64,000 nucleotides of DNA from Acetobacterium woodii DSM 1030 (GTDB taxonomy: Bacteria > Bacillota > Clostridia > Eubacteriales > Eubacteriaceae). Under the pieces are notes generated by a model that saw only the letters and a program-made list of their open reading frames with translations, did not search any database and was not told the DNA's origin. Within the stretch, counting starts at the first letter, position 1. Each line of letters opens with the position of its first letter. This document shows, one piece after another, positions 7,808 through 17,481 of this stretch. The translations under genes and the position numbers were made by a program. The stretch is taken from assembly GCF_000247605.1 (NCBI RefSeq), contig NC_016894.1:3399732-3463731 (forward strand), given 5' to 3'.

Positions 7808-8019
7808 CCATTTTACCGGAAATCTCTTTTTTGCTATGATTCATCCATCATTTTAGCGTAAGCGTTTATCGGTTAATTTGCTATCCTTGCTTTTGATTTG
7901 CCATTTTTTTGATTGTACTTGTTTTCAAAAAATAAAAATGCAAGTGATTATGACTGCCAGAACCTGGCTGATCTCATAACCACTTGCAACTATTTATTTA
8001 ACAATCAAAAAATCATCGC
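7808..8019. repeat. 210-bp direct repeat, right copy (glpF 3' flank)
   Basis: It is nearly identical to 3924-4134, with a few substitutions and one-base indels, and in the same orientation. It contains the glpF terminator and ends with AAAAAATCATCGC one base before the glpF stop codon. The two copies bracket MATE, tetR and fic. Confidence 0.85.
7940..7987 (-). terminator. intrinsic terminator of glpF
   Basis: On the minus strand the GCAAGTGGTTATGA arm pairs with TCATAATCACTTGC, with an inner CCAGG/TCTGG pairing, followed by ATTTTTATTTTTT. The same hairpin exists at 4055-4102 in the other repeat copy. Confidence 0.85.
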
Positions 8020-8020
8020 T

Positions 8021-8749
8021 CTATACGAACATCATCAATGCTATGTTATAAATCCAGGCTCCAAGTACCCCACCAATAATTGGTCCGACAATTGGAATCC
8101 ACGAATATGACCAATCTGAATCTCTTTTACCCGGTATCGGCAAGATTGCATGGGCAATTCTAGGTCCTAAATCTCGGGCTGGATTAATGGCATACCCGGT
8201 TGGGCCACCTAAACTAAGTCCGATTGCCCAAATCAAGATACCAATTGCCAGTGCTCCCAAGGCTCCCATATTATTATGTGAATTGGTAATGCCCAAAATC
8301 CCAATCAGCAGCATCGCGGTCCCAACAATTTCTGTTATCAGATTCCACATGTTACTTCTAATTGCAGGGCCGGTACAAAATACCCCTAATTTTCCATCGG
8401 CATCATCGGTTGCTGCAAAATGATCATGATAAGCTAAATAAACCACGATTGCACCAAGGAAGGCGCCTACCATCTGCGCTCCAATATAAGCCGGCACCAA
8501 TGCCCACGGGAAAGCTCCAATTGAGGCAAGACCAATTGTAACTGCTGGATTTAGATGTGCTCCACCAACCCAGCCAACAACATAAACGGCAATTCCGACG
8601 GCAAAACCCCATCCGGTCGTAATAACAATCCAACCACTTGAATTCCCTTTTGATTTGCTTAAAGTTACATTTGCCACTACACCATCCCCTAAAATAATGA
8701 GAATCATCGTACCAAATAATTCTGAAAAAATCATCGCCATATCAGACAT
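8021..8749 (-). CDS. glpF: aquaglyceroporin / glycerol uptake facilitator (MIP family)
   Basis: The 242-residue protein has six membrane spans and the two half-helix motifs HLNPAVTIG and YAINPARDLGPR. Aspartate after the second NPAR is typical of glycerol-conducting members rather than strict water channels. It would let glycerol, diols or similar small polyols cross the membrane. The start ATG follows AGGAGG. No glycerol kinase is adjacent. A long leader (promoter about 8996-9024) holds a terminator-like structure, so expression may be attenuated. A deleted second copy of the locus is visible at 3924-4143. Confidence 0.93.
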   Translation of the reverse strand: MSDMAMIFSELFGTMILIILGDGVVANVTLSKSKGNSSGWIVITTGWGFAVGIAVYVVGWVGGAHLNPAVTIGLASIGAFPWALVPAYIGAQMVGAFLGAIVVYLAYHDHFAATDDADGKLGVFCTGPAIRSNMWNLITEIVGTAMLLIGILGITNSHNNMGALGALAIGILIWAIGLSLGGPTGYAINPARDLGPRIAHAILPIPGKRDSDWSYSWIPIVGPIIGGVLGAWIYNIALMMFV

Positions 8750-8863
8750 GTTATTCCTCCTAAAGTATTTTAACTTTGAATGCTCTTTAGTTCCATATAA
8801 GCAATCGTTAAAAATATGACCTCCTCTCTGTTTTTGAGTATTGATTGTAAATGATAATTAAAT

Positions 8864-8923
8864 AAAAAAAGCCCCTATTTGCATATTTACATATTCAATT
8901 AATGTAAAAACGAAAATACGGCC
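8864..8923 (-). promoter_or_regulatory. terminator-like attenuator in the glpF leader
   Basis: On the minus strand GCCGTATTT pairs with AAATAGGGGC, and inside it TTTACAT pairs with ATGTAAA. The outer stem is followed by seven T residues (8864-8870). The structure lies between the promoter and the glpF start, about 115 nt before the ATG. Glycerol genes in Bacillus are controlled by GlpP antitermination at such leader terminators; a similar role here is inference. Confidence 0.5.
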
Positions 8924-8995
8924 GCCCCGAACTTCTGCCTATATGAAATTAAAAATAATATTTCTCCAAAAGCACATTAAATGCTTTCCATTATT

Positions 8996-9024
8996 ATGCT
9001 AGCACAGATTAGAATAAATGTAAA
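8996..9024 (-). promoter_or_regulatory. candidate glpF promoter
   Basis: TTTACA (9019-9024), a 17-bp spacer and TAGCAT (8996-9001) on the minus strand, leaving a leader of roughly 240 nt. The remaining gene-free sequence to 9108 shows nothing else recognisable. Confidence 0.45.
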
Positions 9025-9108
9025 GGATTCAAATAAAATAAACTATTGTTTGTAAATAGTTCTAACCACGCCTTTTTTTTATTGTCTTTTTCCCACTCGC
9101 AAAATTAA

Positions 9109-9142
9109 AACGAAATCTGAACAGTTCTGTTGAGATTTCGTT
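9109..9142 (-). terminator. intrinsic terminator of the Sel1 protein operon
   Basis: The arms AACGAAATCT and AGATTTCGTT have an additional ACAG/CTGT pair in the loop. On the minus strand TTTTAATTTT follows. It lies about 110 bp beyond the stop of the gene at 9252-9893. Confidence 0.75.
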
Positions 9143-9251
9143 TTGATCGTTTATCCATTTTTACTTAAAATAGGTTCAAGCCAATACTGCCTATAATAAT
9201 TTTGACACGGCAGGCTGATCGTTTTACACAGTAGTCTCTGCCAGCAGCTCT

Positions 9252-9893
9252 TCACTTAAGTATTTTAAGTGCCTGAAAGATCTCATCCATTCCTTCATAA
9301 TATGCCGGAATCTTATACCGCTTGATTTTTTTTACAGAAGCCTTTCCGTATTCAACGTCATATTCTTCCCAACCTTCATTTAACGATTTACTTTCAATGA
9401 TTCCTTCAATAACAATACTTCCGTTTGATTGCTGCTTTAAATTATTCACCTGCCGGATAAAAACAGTGTCGGCCGAAATATATTCATCCTTGCCATCTGA
9501 ATCAAAGCTTGTCTCTTTCGCTGTCTCCACCTGCCAATGGGACATGCGTGTCCTCAGCAGGTAATGAACGACTACATCCTTTTCAAGCCGCACATAACTT
9601 CGCAAGCGCATCTTTTTTGTATGCCAATAATAATATAGCGCCACAACCTTCACAAACACCAGGTTGATGAAGCACAAAAACGCAAATCCGACACCCCAAT
9701 AAAATTTCGCCTTCGGACTGACTCCGGTCTGCCAGATCCAGATCAGAATAGTATCTACCATGAACGACAGAAGCAAAACCAACAGAAGCCACGGAAGCCT
9801 TATCGACCGATAGGCAGCTGCATCAAATTGATATGTGTCCATGCTACGTTCCTCTTTTATCTTCTTATTTAAGGTTGCTAATGTGTTCGCCAT
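9252..9893 (-). CDS. two-span membrane protein of unknown function
   Basis: The function is not recognised. The 213-residue product has two hydrophobic helices (LLLVLLLSFMVDTILIWIW and FAFLCFINLVFVKVVALYYY) and then a soluble C-terminal region with beta-type sequence (VVIHYLL-like strands, then SADTVFIRQVNNLKQQSNG). ATG 9893 overlaps the end of the Sel1 gene by 16 bp and has GGAGG at 7 bp; a second ATG at 9842 (MDTYQFDAAAYRSI) has its own AGAGGA site, so the shorter form of 196 residues is also possible. The overlap implies co-expression and perhaps a membrane partner for the Sel1-repeat protein. Confidence 0.7.
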   Translation of the reverse strand: MANTLATLNKKIKEERSMDTYQFDAAAYRSIRLPWLLLVLLLSFMVDTILIWIWQTGVSPKAKFYWGVGFAFLCFINLVFVKVVALYYYWHTKKMRLRSYVRLEKDVVVHYLLRTRMSHWQVETAKETSFDSDGKDEYISADTVFIRQVNNLKQQSNGSIVIEGIIESKSLNEGWEEYDVEYGKASVKKIKRYKIPAYYEGMDEIFQALKILK

Positions 9894-11860
9894 TTAATGG
9901 CCTCCGGTAAACCGGCTTTAGCGGCTTTGTTTATCCAGCATTGGCCTTCTTCCTGATTTAGCGGTGTGCCGATGCCATAAAAAAGCAATCGGCCGGCACC
10001 AAACATCCCCCATTTGTCACCCAGCTCTGCTGACTTGCGATACCAGGCAAACGCCTGTTTTTCATCCTTTTCCACGCCATACCCGTTTTCATAGGCGTCG
10101 CCGATATTGTACATGGCGGTAGCCTGTCCTTGGGCCGCCGCTTGGGTAAACAGCTTGAATGCTGTTTTGTAGTTTTGCTTGACACCGCGCCCGTGGTAGT
10201 AGTAAAAACCCAGTTTAAGCTGGGCGTCACTGTGGCCCTGCCGGGCTGCTTTTTTAAACCAGCGGGCCGCCTTTTTAAAATCAGGCGGTGTGGTATCATA
10301 ACCATAAATATAACCCAGCATATACTGGCTGTGACCCGAACCTTTTTGAGCCGCCTTGTGATAGAACTGCAGCGCTTTTTGCTTGTTTTGTTGCGTTCCA
10401 TAGCCCCAGTAATAGCAATAAGCCGCCCATTCCCAGCCTAAGTTGTTATCCGCTTGCGCTGCCTCGATAAAATAGTGAAAAGCCTTTCGCCGATCCGATG
10501 GTATCGCACCGACGCCGTGTAAATGCATGGTCCCCAGTCGTATGAGCGCATCAGTCTGCCCCAATTTTGCCGATTTTTCAAAACACCTGACCGCTTTCTC
10601 ATAATTAAATAATGTCTCATCATAGCCGTAAATCATGCCGATCATGTAATAACTGTTATAAAAACCCTGCTCGGCCGCTTTTTCATACCAACCAAGGGCT
10701 TCTTGCCTGTTTTGCAAAACCCCCTTGCCCTCATACAAACAGTAACCCGCCAATTCACAACCGCTAGGAACATCTTTCTCGGCGGCCTGAATAAAATATC
10801 TGAAAGCCTTTTCCTGATCCGGCAATATTTCCCCTGCACCGTCAAAGTACAAATTTCCGAGTTCAACCAGCGCCTCATTATCCCCCGCAGCCGCTGCCAG
10901 CTCCAGGCATTTTACAGCTACGTCAGGGTCGATCTCTGTTTCTTCTGACTTATACAATGCAATGCCCAAACCGGTAATTAATTTTGCGTCGCCCATTTTG
11001 GCAGCCAGCGATAAATACTGAAGTGCTTTATCAGCATCTTTGGATGTGCTTTTTCCCTTGATCAAGCATTCGGCCAGCGCAATCTGTGCGCTACCAATCC
11101 CCTTGTCGGCAAGCTCAGTAAGAGTTGACAGGCCTTTTTCGATGTCCTCCGGGGTGTCATCATTATCCAGATATCTTAGTGCGACACGGATAAGTGGGTC
11201 GTATTCACCATACTCTACCGCCTTTTTCGCCCAGACTTCGTTGCGCTCGATACCATATTCACTTCTCTGCGCGAGCTCAAAAACAGCAGCCCGAAATCTC
11301 TTTTTTGCTGCCTTTTCCATCCAGCTGAAGGCTTTCTCCTTATCGATGTCCACACCAAGACCGGCTACGTGCATCCATCCCAGCCGATACTCTGCATAAC
11401 CTTCCTGCACCGCGATCCAGCGCTCGTCTTCATCGAAGCATTCCGCTGCATCAGGAAAGTCCACAGACAGTGACGGCGCCCCATCATTTTCATCAGCGTT
11501 TTCTTTATGCACCGCCAATGTGAGCAAACGATAGGCCTCGGCATAATCCGTCATCACATCGTCTTCATCAAGATACAAGCAAGCGGCGGCAGTTTGAGCG
11601 GGCGCATAGCCATGGTCTGCAGCACGAAGATACCATAAAAGCGCCTTATCTTCGTTCCAATCGACGCCAAGCGCATCTTCATAAAGAACCCCAAACAGAT
11701 ATTCCGCCTGCGGATTGGCGCTCCTGACAGCAACCTCAAGTGCCTGTCGCGCATCCTCATATTGGCATTTTGAGAAATAGTCTTTTGCAAGTTCTAGATA
11801 AGCTTCGCTTTCAATCGTAAGTTCGATTTCGCCTGAGGGCAGATGACTCCAGTTTTTCAT
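9878..11860 (-). CDS. Sel1-like repeat (TPR-type) protein
   Basis: The 660-residue protein is built almost entirely of Sel1-like repeats of about 36 residues (AEYLFGVLYEDALGV, AMYNIGDAYENGYGVEKDE, and many more). The pattern is A..LG..Y..G.GV..D...A..WY.KAAE.G. Such solenoids are protein-protein scaffolds. No signal peptide or membrane segment is seen, so it is probably cytosolic. It forms an operon with the overlapping membrane protein gene at 9252-9893. The coding sequence appears richer in G and C than its neighbours, which may reflect transfer or amplification of the repeats. A clear AAAGGAA ribosome site supports ATG 11860. No specific pathway can be named. Confidence 0.85.
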   Translation of the reverse strand: MKNWSHLPSGEIELTIESEAYLELAKDYFSKCQYEDARQALEVAVRSANPQAEYLFGVLYEDALGVDWNEDKALLWYLRAADHGYAPAQTAAACLYLDEDDVMTDYAEAYRLLTLAVHKENADENDGAPSLSVDFPDAAECFDEDERWIAVQEGYAEYRLGWMHVAGLGVDIDKEKAFSWMEKAAKKRFRAAVFELAQRSEYGIERNEVWAKKAVEYGEYDPLIRVALRYLDNDDTPEDIEKGLSTLTELADKGIGSAQIALAECLIKGKSTSKDADKALQYLSLAAKMGDAKLITGLGIALYKSEETEIDPDVAVKCLELAAAAGDNEALVELGNLYFDGAGEILPDQEKAFRYFIQAAEKDVPSGCELAGYCLYEGKGVLQNRQEALGWYEKAAEQGFYNSYYMIGMIYGYDETLFNYEKAVRCFEKSAKLGQTDALIRLGTMHLHGVGAIPSDRRKAFHYFIEAAQADNNLGWEWAAYCYYWGYGTQQNKQKALQFYHKAAQKGSGHSQYMLGYIYGYDTTPPDFKKAARWFKKAARQGHSDAQLKLGFYYYHGRGVKQNYKTAFKLFTQAAAQGQATAMYNIGDAYENGYGVEKDEKQAFAWYRKSAELGDKWGMFGAGRLLFYGIGTPLNQEEGQCWINKAAKAGLPEAIKWRTH

Positions 11861-11943
11861 CGTTCGATTCCTTTTGTATTCCGGTGTTATAACTCTTTAT
11901 AGCGCCATTTGAATGCATTTTTTGAATGTATTAACTTTCTTAT

Positions 11944-11973
11944 ATTATACTATTATTGATAGACTTTCCTCAA
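11944..11973 (-). promoter_or_regulatory. promoter of the Sel1 operon
   Basis: TTGAGG (11968-11973), an 18-bp spacer and a perfect TATAAT (11944-11949) lie about 84 bp upstream of the Sel1 start on the minus strand. Confidence 0.55.
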
Positions 11974-12058
11974 CCAAAAATTCGCACCCTTCTCTTGTGG
12001 AAATAGAATATAAATTAAACTTGATGAAAGAATCCGCTTTATTCACAAGCTACACACT

Positions 12059-12166
12059 ATGACGGAGCAATATCTTGAAATGATGATCGACTTTGATGAG
12101 AAGACGCCGAATGATTGTCCGAAATGTTCCTGTTGTCAAACTGTTATCAAAAAAAGCCATGATTAA
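12059..12166 (+). CDS. possible 35-residue peptide with CPKCSCC motif
   Basis: A short open frame in an otherwise gene-free 510-bp interval encodes MTEQYLEMMIDFDE, followed by a cysteine cluster CPKCSCC and a basic tail. The frame is open for about 14 further codons upstream without a better start, and no ribosome site is evident. It could be the N-terminal relic of a larger zinc-ribbon protein or transposase, or chance. Confidence 0.25.
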   Translation: MTEQYLEMMIDFDEKTPNDCPKCSCCQTVIKKSHD

Positions 12167-12245
12167 GCTCTTAGGTTCGTGTATTCAATAATCATTAAAA
12201 GCGTTGGTTTTACAAGGCTTTCGGCTACTATGAGATAAAAATAAA

Positions 12246-12290
12246 AGAGACCGTAAGATGAGGAATATTTGGACTCATCTTATGGTCTCT
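12246..12290 (-). terminator. intrinsic terminator of the guaBA operon
   Basis: The arms are 17 bp with one G-T type mismatch (AGAGACC...GATGAG with CTCATC...GGTCTCT). On the minus strand they are followed by TTTTATTTTTATC. It lies 80 bp beyond the guaA stop. Confidence 0.85.
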
Positions 12291-12369
12291 GCTACTTTTT
12301 ATTTAGTTGTTGACGATATACTCTTTTTCCTTTTTAAGGATAAAGTATATTGCCCTTTAACAATATTAC

Positions 12370-13917
12370 CTATTCCCACTCAATTGTTGAAGGGGGCTTG
12401 CTGGTAATGTCATAAACAATCCGGCTAACATGCTTCACTTCGTTAACAATTCGGGTGGAAATGTTTTCCAGCACATCGTAGGGGATTCGGGCCCAGTCAG
12501 AGGTCATCCCATCAACCGAGGTCACTGCTCTGAGACCGATGGTATAGTCATAAGTTCGTTCATCGCCCATGACACCAACGCTCCGGTTTCCGGGAAGCAC
12601 GGCAAAATATTGCCATATTTCTTCGTCCAGACCAGCTTTGGCAATTTCATCACGGAAAACAAAATCGGCATCTCTTAGAATTTCCAGTTTTTCTTTGGTA
12701 ACATCGCCCATCACCCGAATCGCTAAACCAGGACCAGGGAACGGTTGACGCCAGACTAAATCGTGATCCAGTCCGATTTCTTCGCCCACAGCTCGCACCT
12801 CATCTTTAAATAAGTTACGCAGGGGCTCAATCAACTCAAAATCGACATCATCCGGTAATCCGCCAACGTTATGATGACTTTTAATGACCGCAGCATTTTT
12901 GGTGCCACTTTCAATCACATCGGGGTAAATGGTGCCCTGAAGCAGAAAATCAATATCGTTAAGTTTGCCCGATTCTTCTTCAAAAACGCGAATAAATTCA
13001 GTGCCAATGATTTTTCGTTTTTGCTCGGGATCACTGACACCAGCCAGTTTACCAAGGAAACGATCTTCACAATTCACCCGGATAAAGTTCATGTTAAAAC
13101 GATTTTTAAAAATTGCTTCAACCTGATCTCCTTCATTTTTTCGCAACAAACCATGATCGACAAAAATACAAGTCAGTTTATCACCAATCGCCTGGTGAAC
13201 CAGGGTTGCCGCAACCGATGAATCAACGCCGCCGCTGAGGGCGCATAACACCCGACGGTCGCCCACCTGTTCTTTAATGGCGGCGATCTGTTCCTGGGCA
13301 AAGTTTTCCATCGTCCATAAGCCTTCACAATGACAAACATTATAAATAAAGTTGTTTAACACTTCTTTGCCATGTTGGGTATGTTCGACTTCCGGATGAA
13401 ACTGCACAGCATACAATTTCCGTTCTTGGCATTCCATTGCACCAGTAGGACAGGAATCCGTGGTGGCGGTAATGCAAAAACCTTCCGGGATCTGTTTAAT
13501 ATAGTTGGTATGACTCATCCAGCAAGTCGTTCCTTCGGGAATATCATTAAACAACACACTGTCATTTTCAAAGTTCAAGGCTTTTTTCCCATATTCCCGA
13601 ATATCGGCAGCATCGGTTACGCCTTTTAATTGCTCGGCCATCAATTGAGCCCCGTAACAAATGCCGAGAATCGGAATCCCCATATTGTAAATCTCGGGAT
13701 CACAAAGCGGAGCGCCCTCTTCATGAACGCTTGACGGCCCCCCGGTAAAAATAATTCCCTTGGGATTTTTCTTGCGAATTTCGTCGGGAGTGATATCATA
13801 AGGAACAACTTCAGAATAAACCCGCGCTTCACGAACTCGACGGGCGATAAGCTGGTTATATTGTGCTCCAAAATCAACAATCAGTATCATTTCATCTTGA
13901 TAATGTTTTTTTATCAT
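12370..13917 (-). CDS. guaA: GMP synthase (glutamine-hydrolysing)
   Basis: The enzyme converts XMP to GMP with ATP and glutamine. The class I glutamine amidotransferase domain shows ILGICYGAQ with nucleophile Cys87 and the catalytic histidine in [11 protein letters not shown]. The ATP pyrophosphatase domain has the P-loop LSGGVDSSV, and the C-terminal dimerisation domain ends in KPPSTIEWE as usual. Length (515) is standard. ATG 13917 follows TAGGAGAA, giving a short N-terminal extension before the conserved [11 protein letters not shown]. It lies 8 bp after guaB, so the two steps from IMP to GMP are one operon. Confidence 0.97.
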   Translation of the reverse strand: MIKKHYQDEMILIVDFGAQYNQLIARRVREARVYSEVVPYDITPDEIRKKNPKGIIFTGGPSSVHEEGAPLCDPEIYNMGIPILGICYGAQLMAEQLKGVTDAADIREYGKKALNFENDSVLFNDIPEGTTCWMSHTNYIKQIPEGFCITATTDSCPTGAMECQERKLYAVQFHPEVEHTQHGKEVLNNFIYNVCHCEGLWTMENFAQEQIAAIKEQVGDRRVLCALSGGVDSSVAATLVHQAIGDKLTCIFVDHGLLRKNEGDQVEAIFKNRFNMNFIRVNCEDRFLGKLAGVSDPEQKRKIIGTEFIRVFEEESGKLNDIDFLLQGTIYPDVIESGTKNAAVIKSHHNVGGLPDDVDFELIEPLRNLFKDEVRAVGEEIGLDHDLVWRQPFPGPGLAIRVMGDVTKEKLEILRDADFVFRDEIAKAGLDEEIWQYFAVLPGNRSVGVMGDERTYDYTIGLRAVTSVDGMTSDWARIPYDVLENISTRIVNEVKHVSRIVYDITSKPPSTIEWE

Positions 13918-13925
13918 AAATTCTC

Positions 13926-15413
<1,488 letters not shown>

Positions 15414-15420
15414 TTAGATA

Positions 15421-15460
15421 CAAAAAAAGCAGACAATTGGCCATTGCTTTTCATCTGCTT
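15421..15460 (-). terminator. terminator hairpin in the guaB leader
   Basis: On the minus strand AAGCAGA pairs with TCTGCTT (15427-15460) with an inner CAAT/ATTG helix, followed by TTTTTTTG. It lies 38 bp before the guaB start and downstream of a good promoter candidate (15476-15504). It can therefore be an attenuator of guaBA or the terminator of the upstream dehydrogenase operon. Confidence 0.6.
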
Positions 15461-15475
15461 CATGTGGTCTGAAAT

Positions 15476-15504
15476 CTTATATTCTGTTGTTTAGTCTAAC
15501 ACAA
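15476..15504 (-). promoter_or_regulatory. candidate guaB promoter
   Basis: TTGTGT (15499-15504), a 17-bp spacer and TATAAG (15476-15481) lie on the minus strand. The predicted transcript would start close to the leader hairpin. Confidence 0.5.
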
Positions 15505-15574
15505 TTTACTTAATGGTGACAATGATTATTTTTTTGGTAACGTTATCTTTTCTTCCTTTTGTCAATTTTCAAAT

Positions 15575-17467
15575 TTAAAATAATAAAAGCGAGGGATTTT
15601 CCATATCGGCTTTAATATCCTGAATGAATTTTGCGCCATCAGCACTGTCAGCAACGCGATGATCAAGGTTCAGACTAATTTTCATCACCGAACGTACCAC
15701 CGGTTCGCCCTGATTAACCCGAATCCGCTGAACCACTTCCCCAACACTCAAAATCGCGCAGTTGGGTCGGTTGATAAGAGCGGTAAATTCACTTATGCCA
15801 TACATGCCGAGGTTGGTAATCGTAAAGGTGCTGCCTTTTAACTGTTCCTTAAGTAATTGTTTGTTTTTAACTTTTTTTATCAAATCCCCGCGGCTTTTCA
15901 CCATTTCCACAAAACTCATTTCCTGGGTGTTGTTAATTACCGGAATCAATCGCCCGCGGTCGGATTCTACGGTTAATCCGAGATTAACATAAGCCTGCGT
16001 AACGACTGCGTTTTCTTCCAGTCTGGCATTAATCAAGGGGTGTTTAACCAATGCCCGTGATGTTGCCAGCAACAGAAAATCAGTATAGGTACAACGATAT
16101 TTGACTTGATCTTCAATTTTTTTCGTTATCTTCTTGCGGAGCTCTTTAATCTCGGTCATGTCAATCTCAGCTGTTAGCGTAACCGTTGTTGTTTCTGCTA
16201 TTAATTTGACTTGCTCGGCCTCGATCCGATCATTTTTTTGTTCAGTAACTTTAGCTTCACCAGTTTTTGGCCTTTCGGCTTTAACCGCTTCCGTCTCAAC
16301 GACTTCAATTTCAGCTGCCGCCGATTCAACAACATCAGCTTGAGCAACTTCAGCTTCAGCAACTTCGACTTCAGCCATCACCGGTTCAAGTTCTGGGGCT
16401 TCCACAACGGTCGGTTCAACCACTTCTGGTTTTGTCACTTTGGCTGCAATTACATCCGCTTCCGGCGCTGTCATAGCTGGCTTGGCCGTTTCTGCTTGCT
16501 TGGTTTCCGGTTCCGTCAATTGATTTTCCGCGGCTATAAACATTTCCCAATTTGTTTTATCAAGAGCATGCATCGGTGTTGGTTTAACAATAATTTCGTC
16601 TCGGAGTGGTTCGGCTTTTACGTCTACAAAGGGGACAAAATCAAGTTCCGATATTTTTGTTACGACTTCGGCATCATGATTTTCGAGTTTTTCAGTCGTT
16701 TCATCAACAAAGGGCACAAAATCCAAATCCGGATTTGGCACCTTTTCTATTTTGGGGTTCATCGCTTTGAGCTTTTTTGCGGGTTTCACTTTTTTATTCG
16801 GTAATTCTTCTAATTTGGTTGGTCTGGAAAATCGATTCTTGGGGTTTCCATGAATCCGGTCCAGATCAGTCCCAATGACAACCGGTTCTTTCGATTTATA
16901 GCTAAACTTACCCGGCAAAATCACCACCATTTTTTTGACATCATCCGCTTCAATCCGGCCATTTTGTCCGGTACCAACAGCCTTTTTGATATCAACCTTA
17001 AATTCCCGGGCTATCCGCCTGGCAGCCGGAGTGGCTCGCACTTTTCCTTCCCGGGGATCAGGTTCCGCTATTTCTTCAGGCGCGGTTTCCAGCTCAACAT
17101 CATTTATAATGCCTTTGATTTCATGCTGTTTTGGCCCCTGATTAATCGTTTCTTCTAAATTTCTTTCCAACTCATCTAATACTGCCACCAGTTTTGCTTC
17201 GAGGTTTTCTTCCGGTAATTCTTCCGGTGCCATTGTTTCATCCAGTTGTTCCCCGTTTAATGATTCTTTTTCTTTTGGCTCCGTTTCCGACGCTTTTTGG
17301 ATTAACACTTCGGCTGCTTCGATTAACACTTCGGCTTCCTGTTTTAACGTTTCAGCCCCCGATTTGGGGATCACTTCACCTGATTCATTTGTCATTGGAT
17401 TTATCTCGATTTCTGCTGCATTATCCATCGCTGTTTCTTCTTTCGATAATAGTATTTCATTTTCCAT
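15575..17467 (-). CDS. acoC: dihydrolipoamide acyltransferase (E2) of an acetoin/2-oxoacid dehydrogenase complex, lacking a lipoyl domain
   Basis: It is the E2 core subunit that would transfer the acyl group to CoA. Seen in order: an acidic, partly coiled N-terminus (residues 1-140) instead of the expected lipoyl domain; a peripheral subunit-binding domain (RATPAARRIAREFKVDI..., about 143-180); a long Glu/Val/Ala-rich linker with a repeated LDFVPFVD; and the catalytic domain from about 425. The usual HRxxDG active-site motif reads DHRVADSADGAKF, so Asp is kept but Gly is Ser. No lipoylation-type ETDK motif is found. The gene follows E1beta by 14 bp; no E3 gene is adjacent. Substrate (acetoin rather than pyruvate) is inferred. 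Confidence 0.8.
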   Translation of the reverse strand: MENEILLSKEETAMDNAAEIEINPMTNESGEVIPKSGAETLKQEAEVLIEAAEVLIQKASETEPKEKESLNGEQLDETMAPEELPEENLEAKLVAVLDELERNLEETINQGPKQHEIKGIINDVELETAPEEIAEPDPREGKVRATPAARRIAREFKVDIKKAVGTGQNGRIEADDVKKMVVILPGKFSYKSKEPVVIGTDLDRIHGNPKNRFSRPTKLEELPNKKVKPAKKLKAMNPKIEKVPNPDLDFVPFVDETTEKLENHDAEVVTKISELDFVPFVDVKAEPLRDEIIVKPTPMHALDKTNWEMFIAAENQLTEPETKQAETAKPAMTAPEADVIAAKVTKPEVVEPTVVEAPELEPVMAEVEVAEAEVAQADVVESAAAEIEVVETEAVKAERPKTGEAKVTEQKNDRIEAEQVKLIAETTTVTLTAEIDMTEIKELRKKITKKIEDQVKYRCTYTDFLLLATSRALVKHPLINARLEENAVVTQAYVNLGLTVESDRGRLIPVINNTQEMSFVEMVKSRGDLIKKVKNKQLLKEQLKGSTFTITNLGMYGISEFTALINRPNCAILSVGEVVQRIRVNQGEPVVRSVMKISLNLDHRVADSADGAKFIQDIKADMENPSLLLF

Positions 17468-17481
17468 AATTCTCCAGCTCC

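Noticed and set aside
13372-13629. Long antisense frames within guaA, guaB, mfd and cysS
   Set aside because: They overlap strongly conserved enzymes on the opposite strand and have no ribosome sites or recognisable domains.
16211-16804. 197-codon plus-strand frame rich in Phe and Cys
   Set aside because: It is the antisense of the repetitive E2 linker; composition (very high Phe) and lack of a ribosome site mark it as a shadow.
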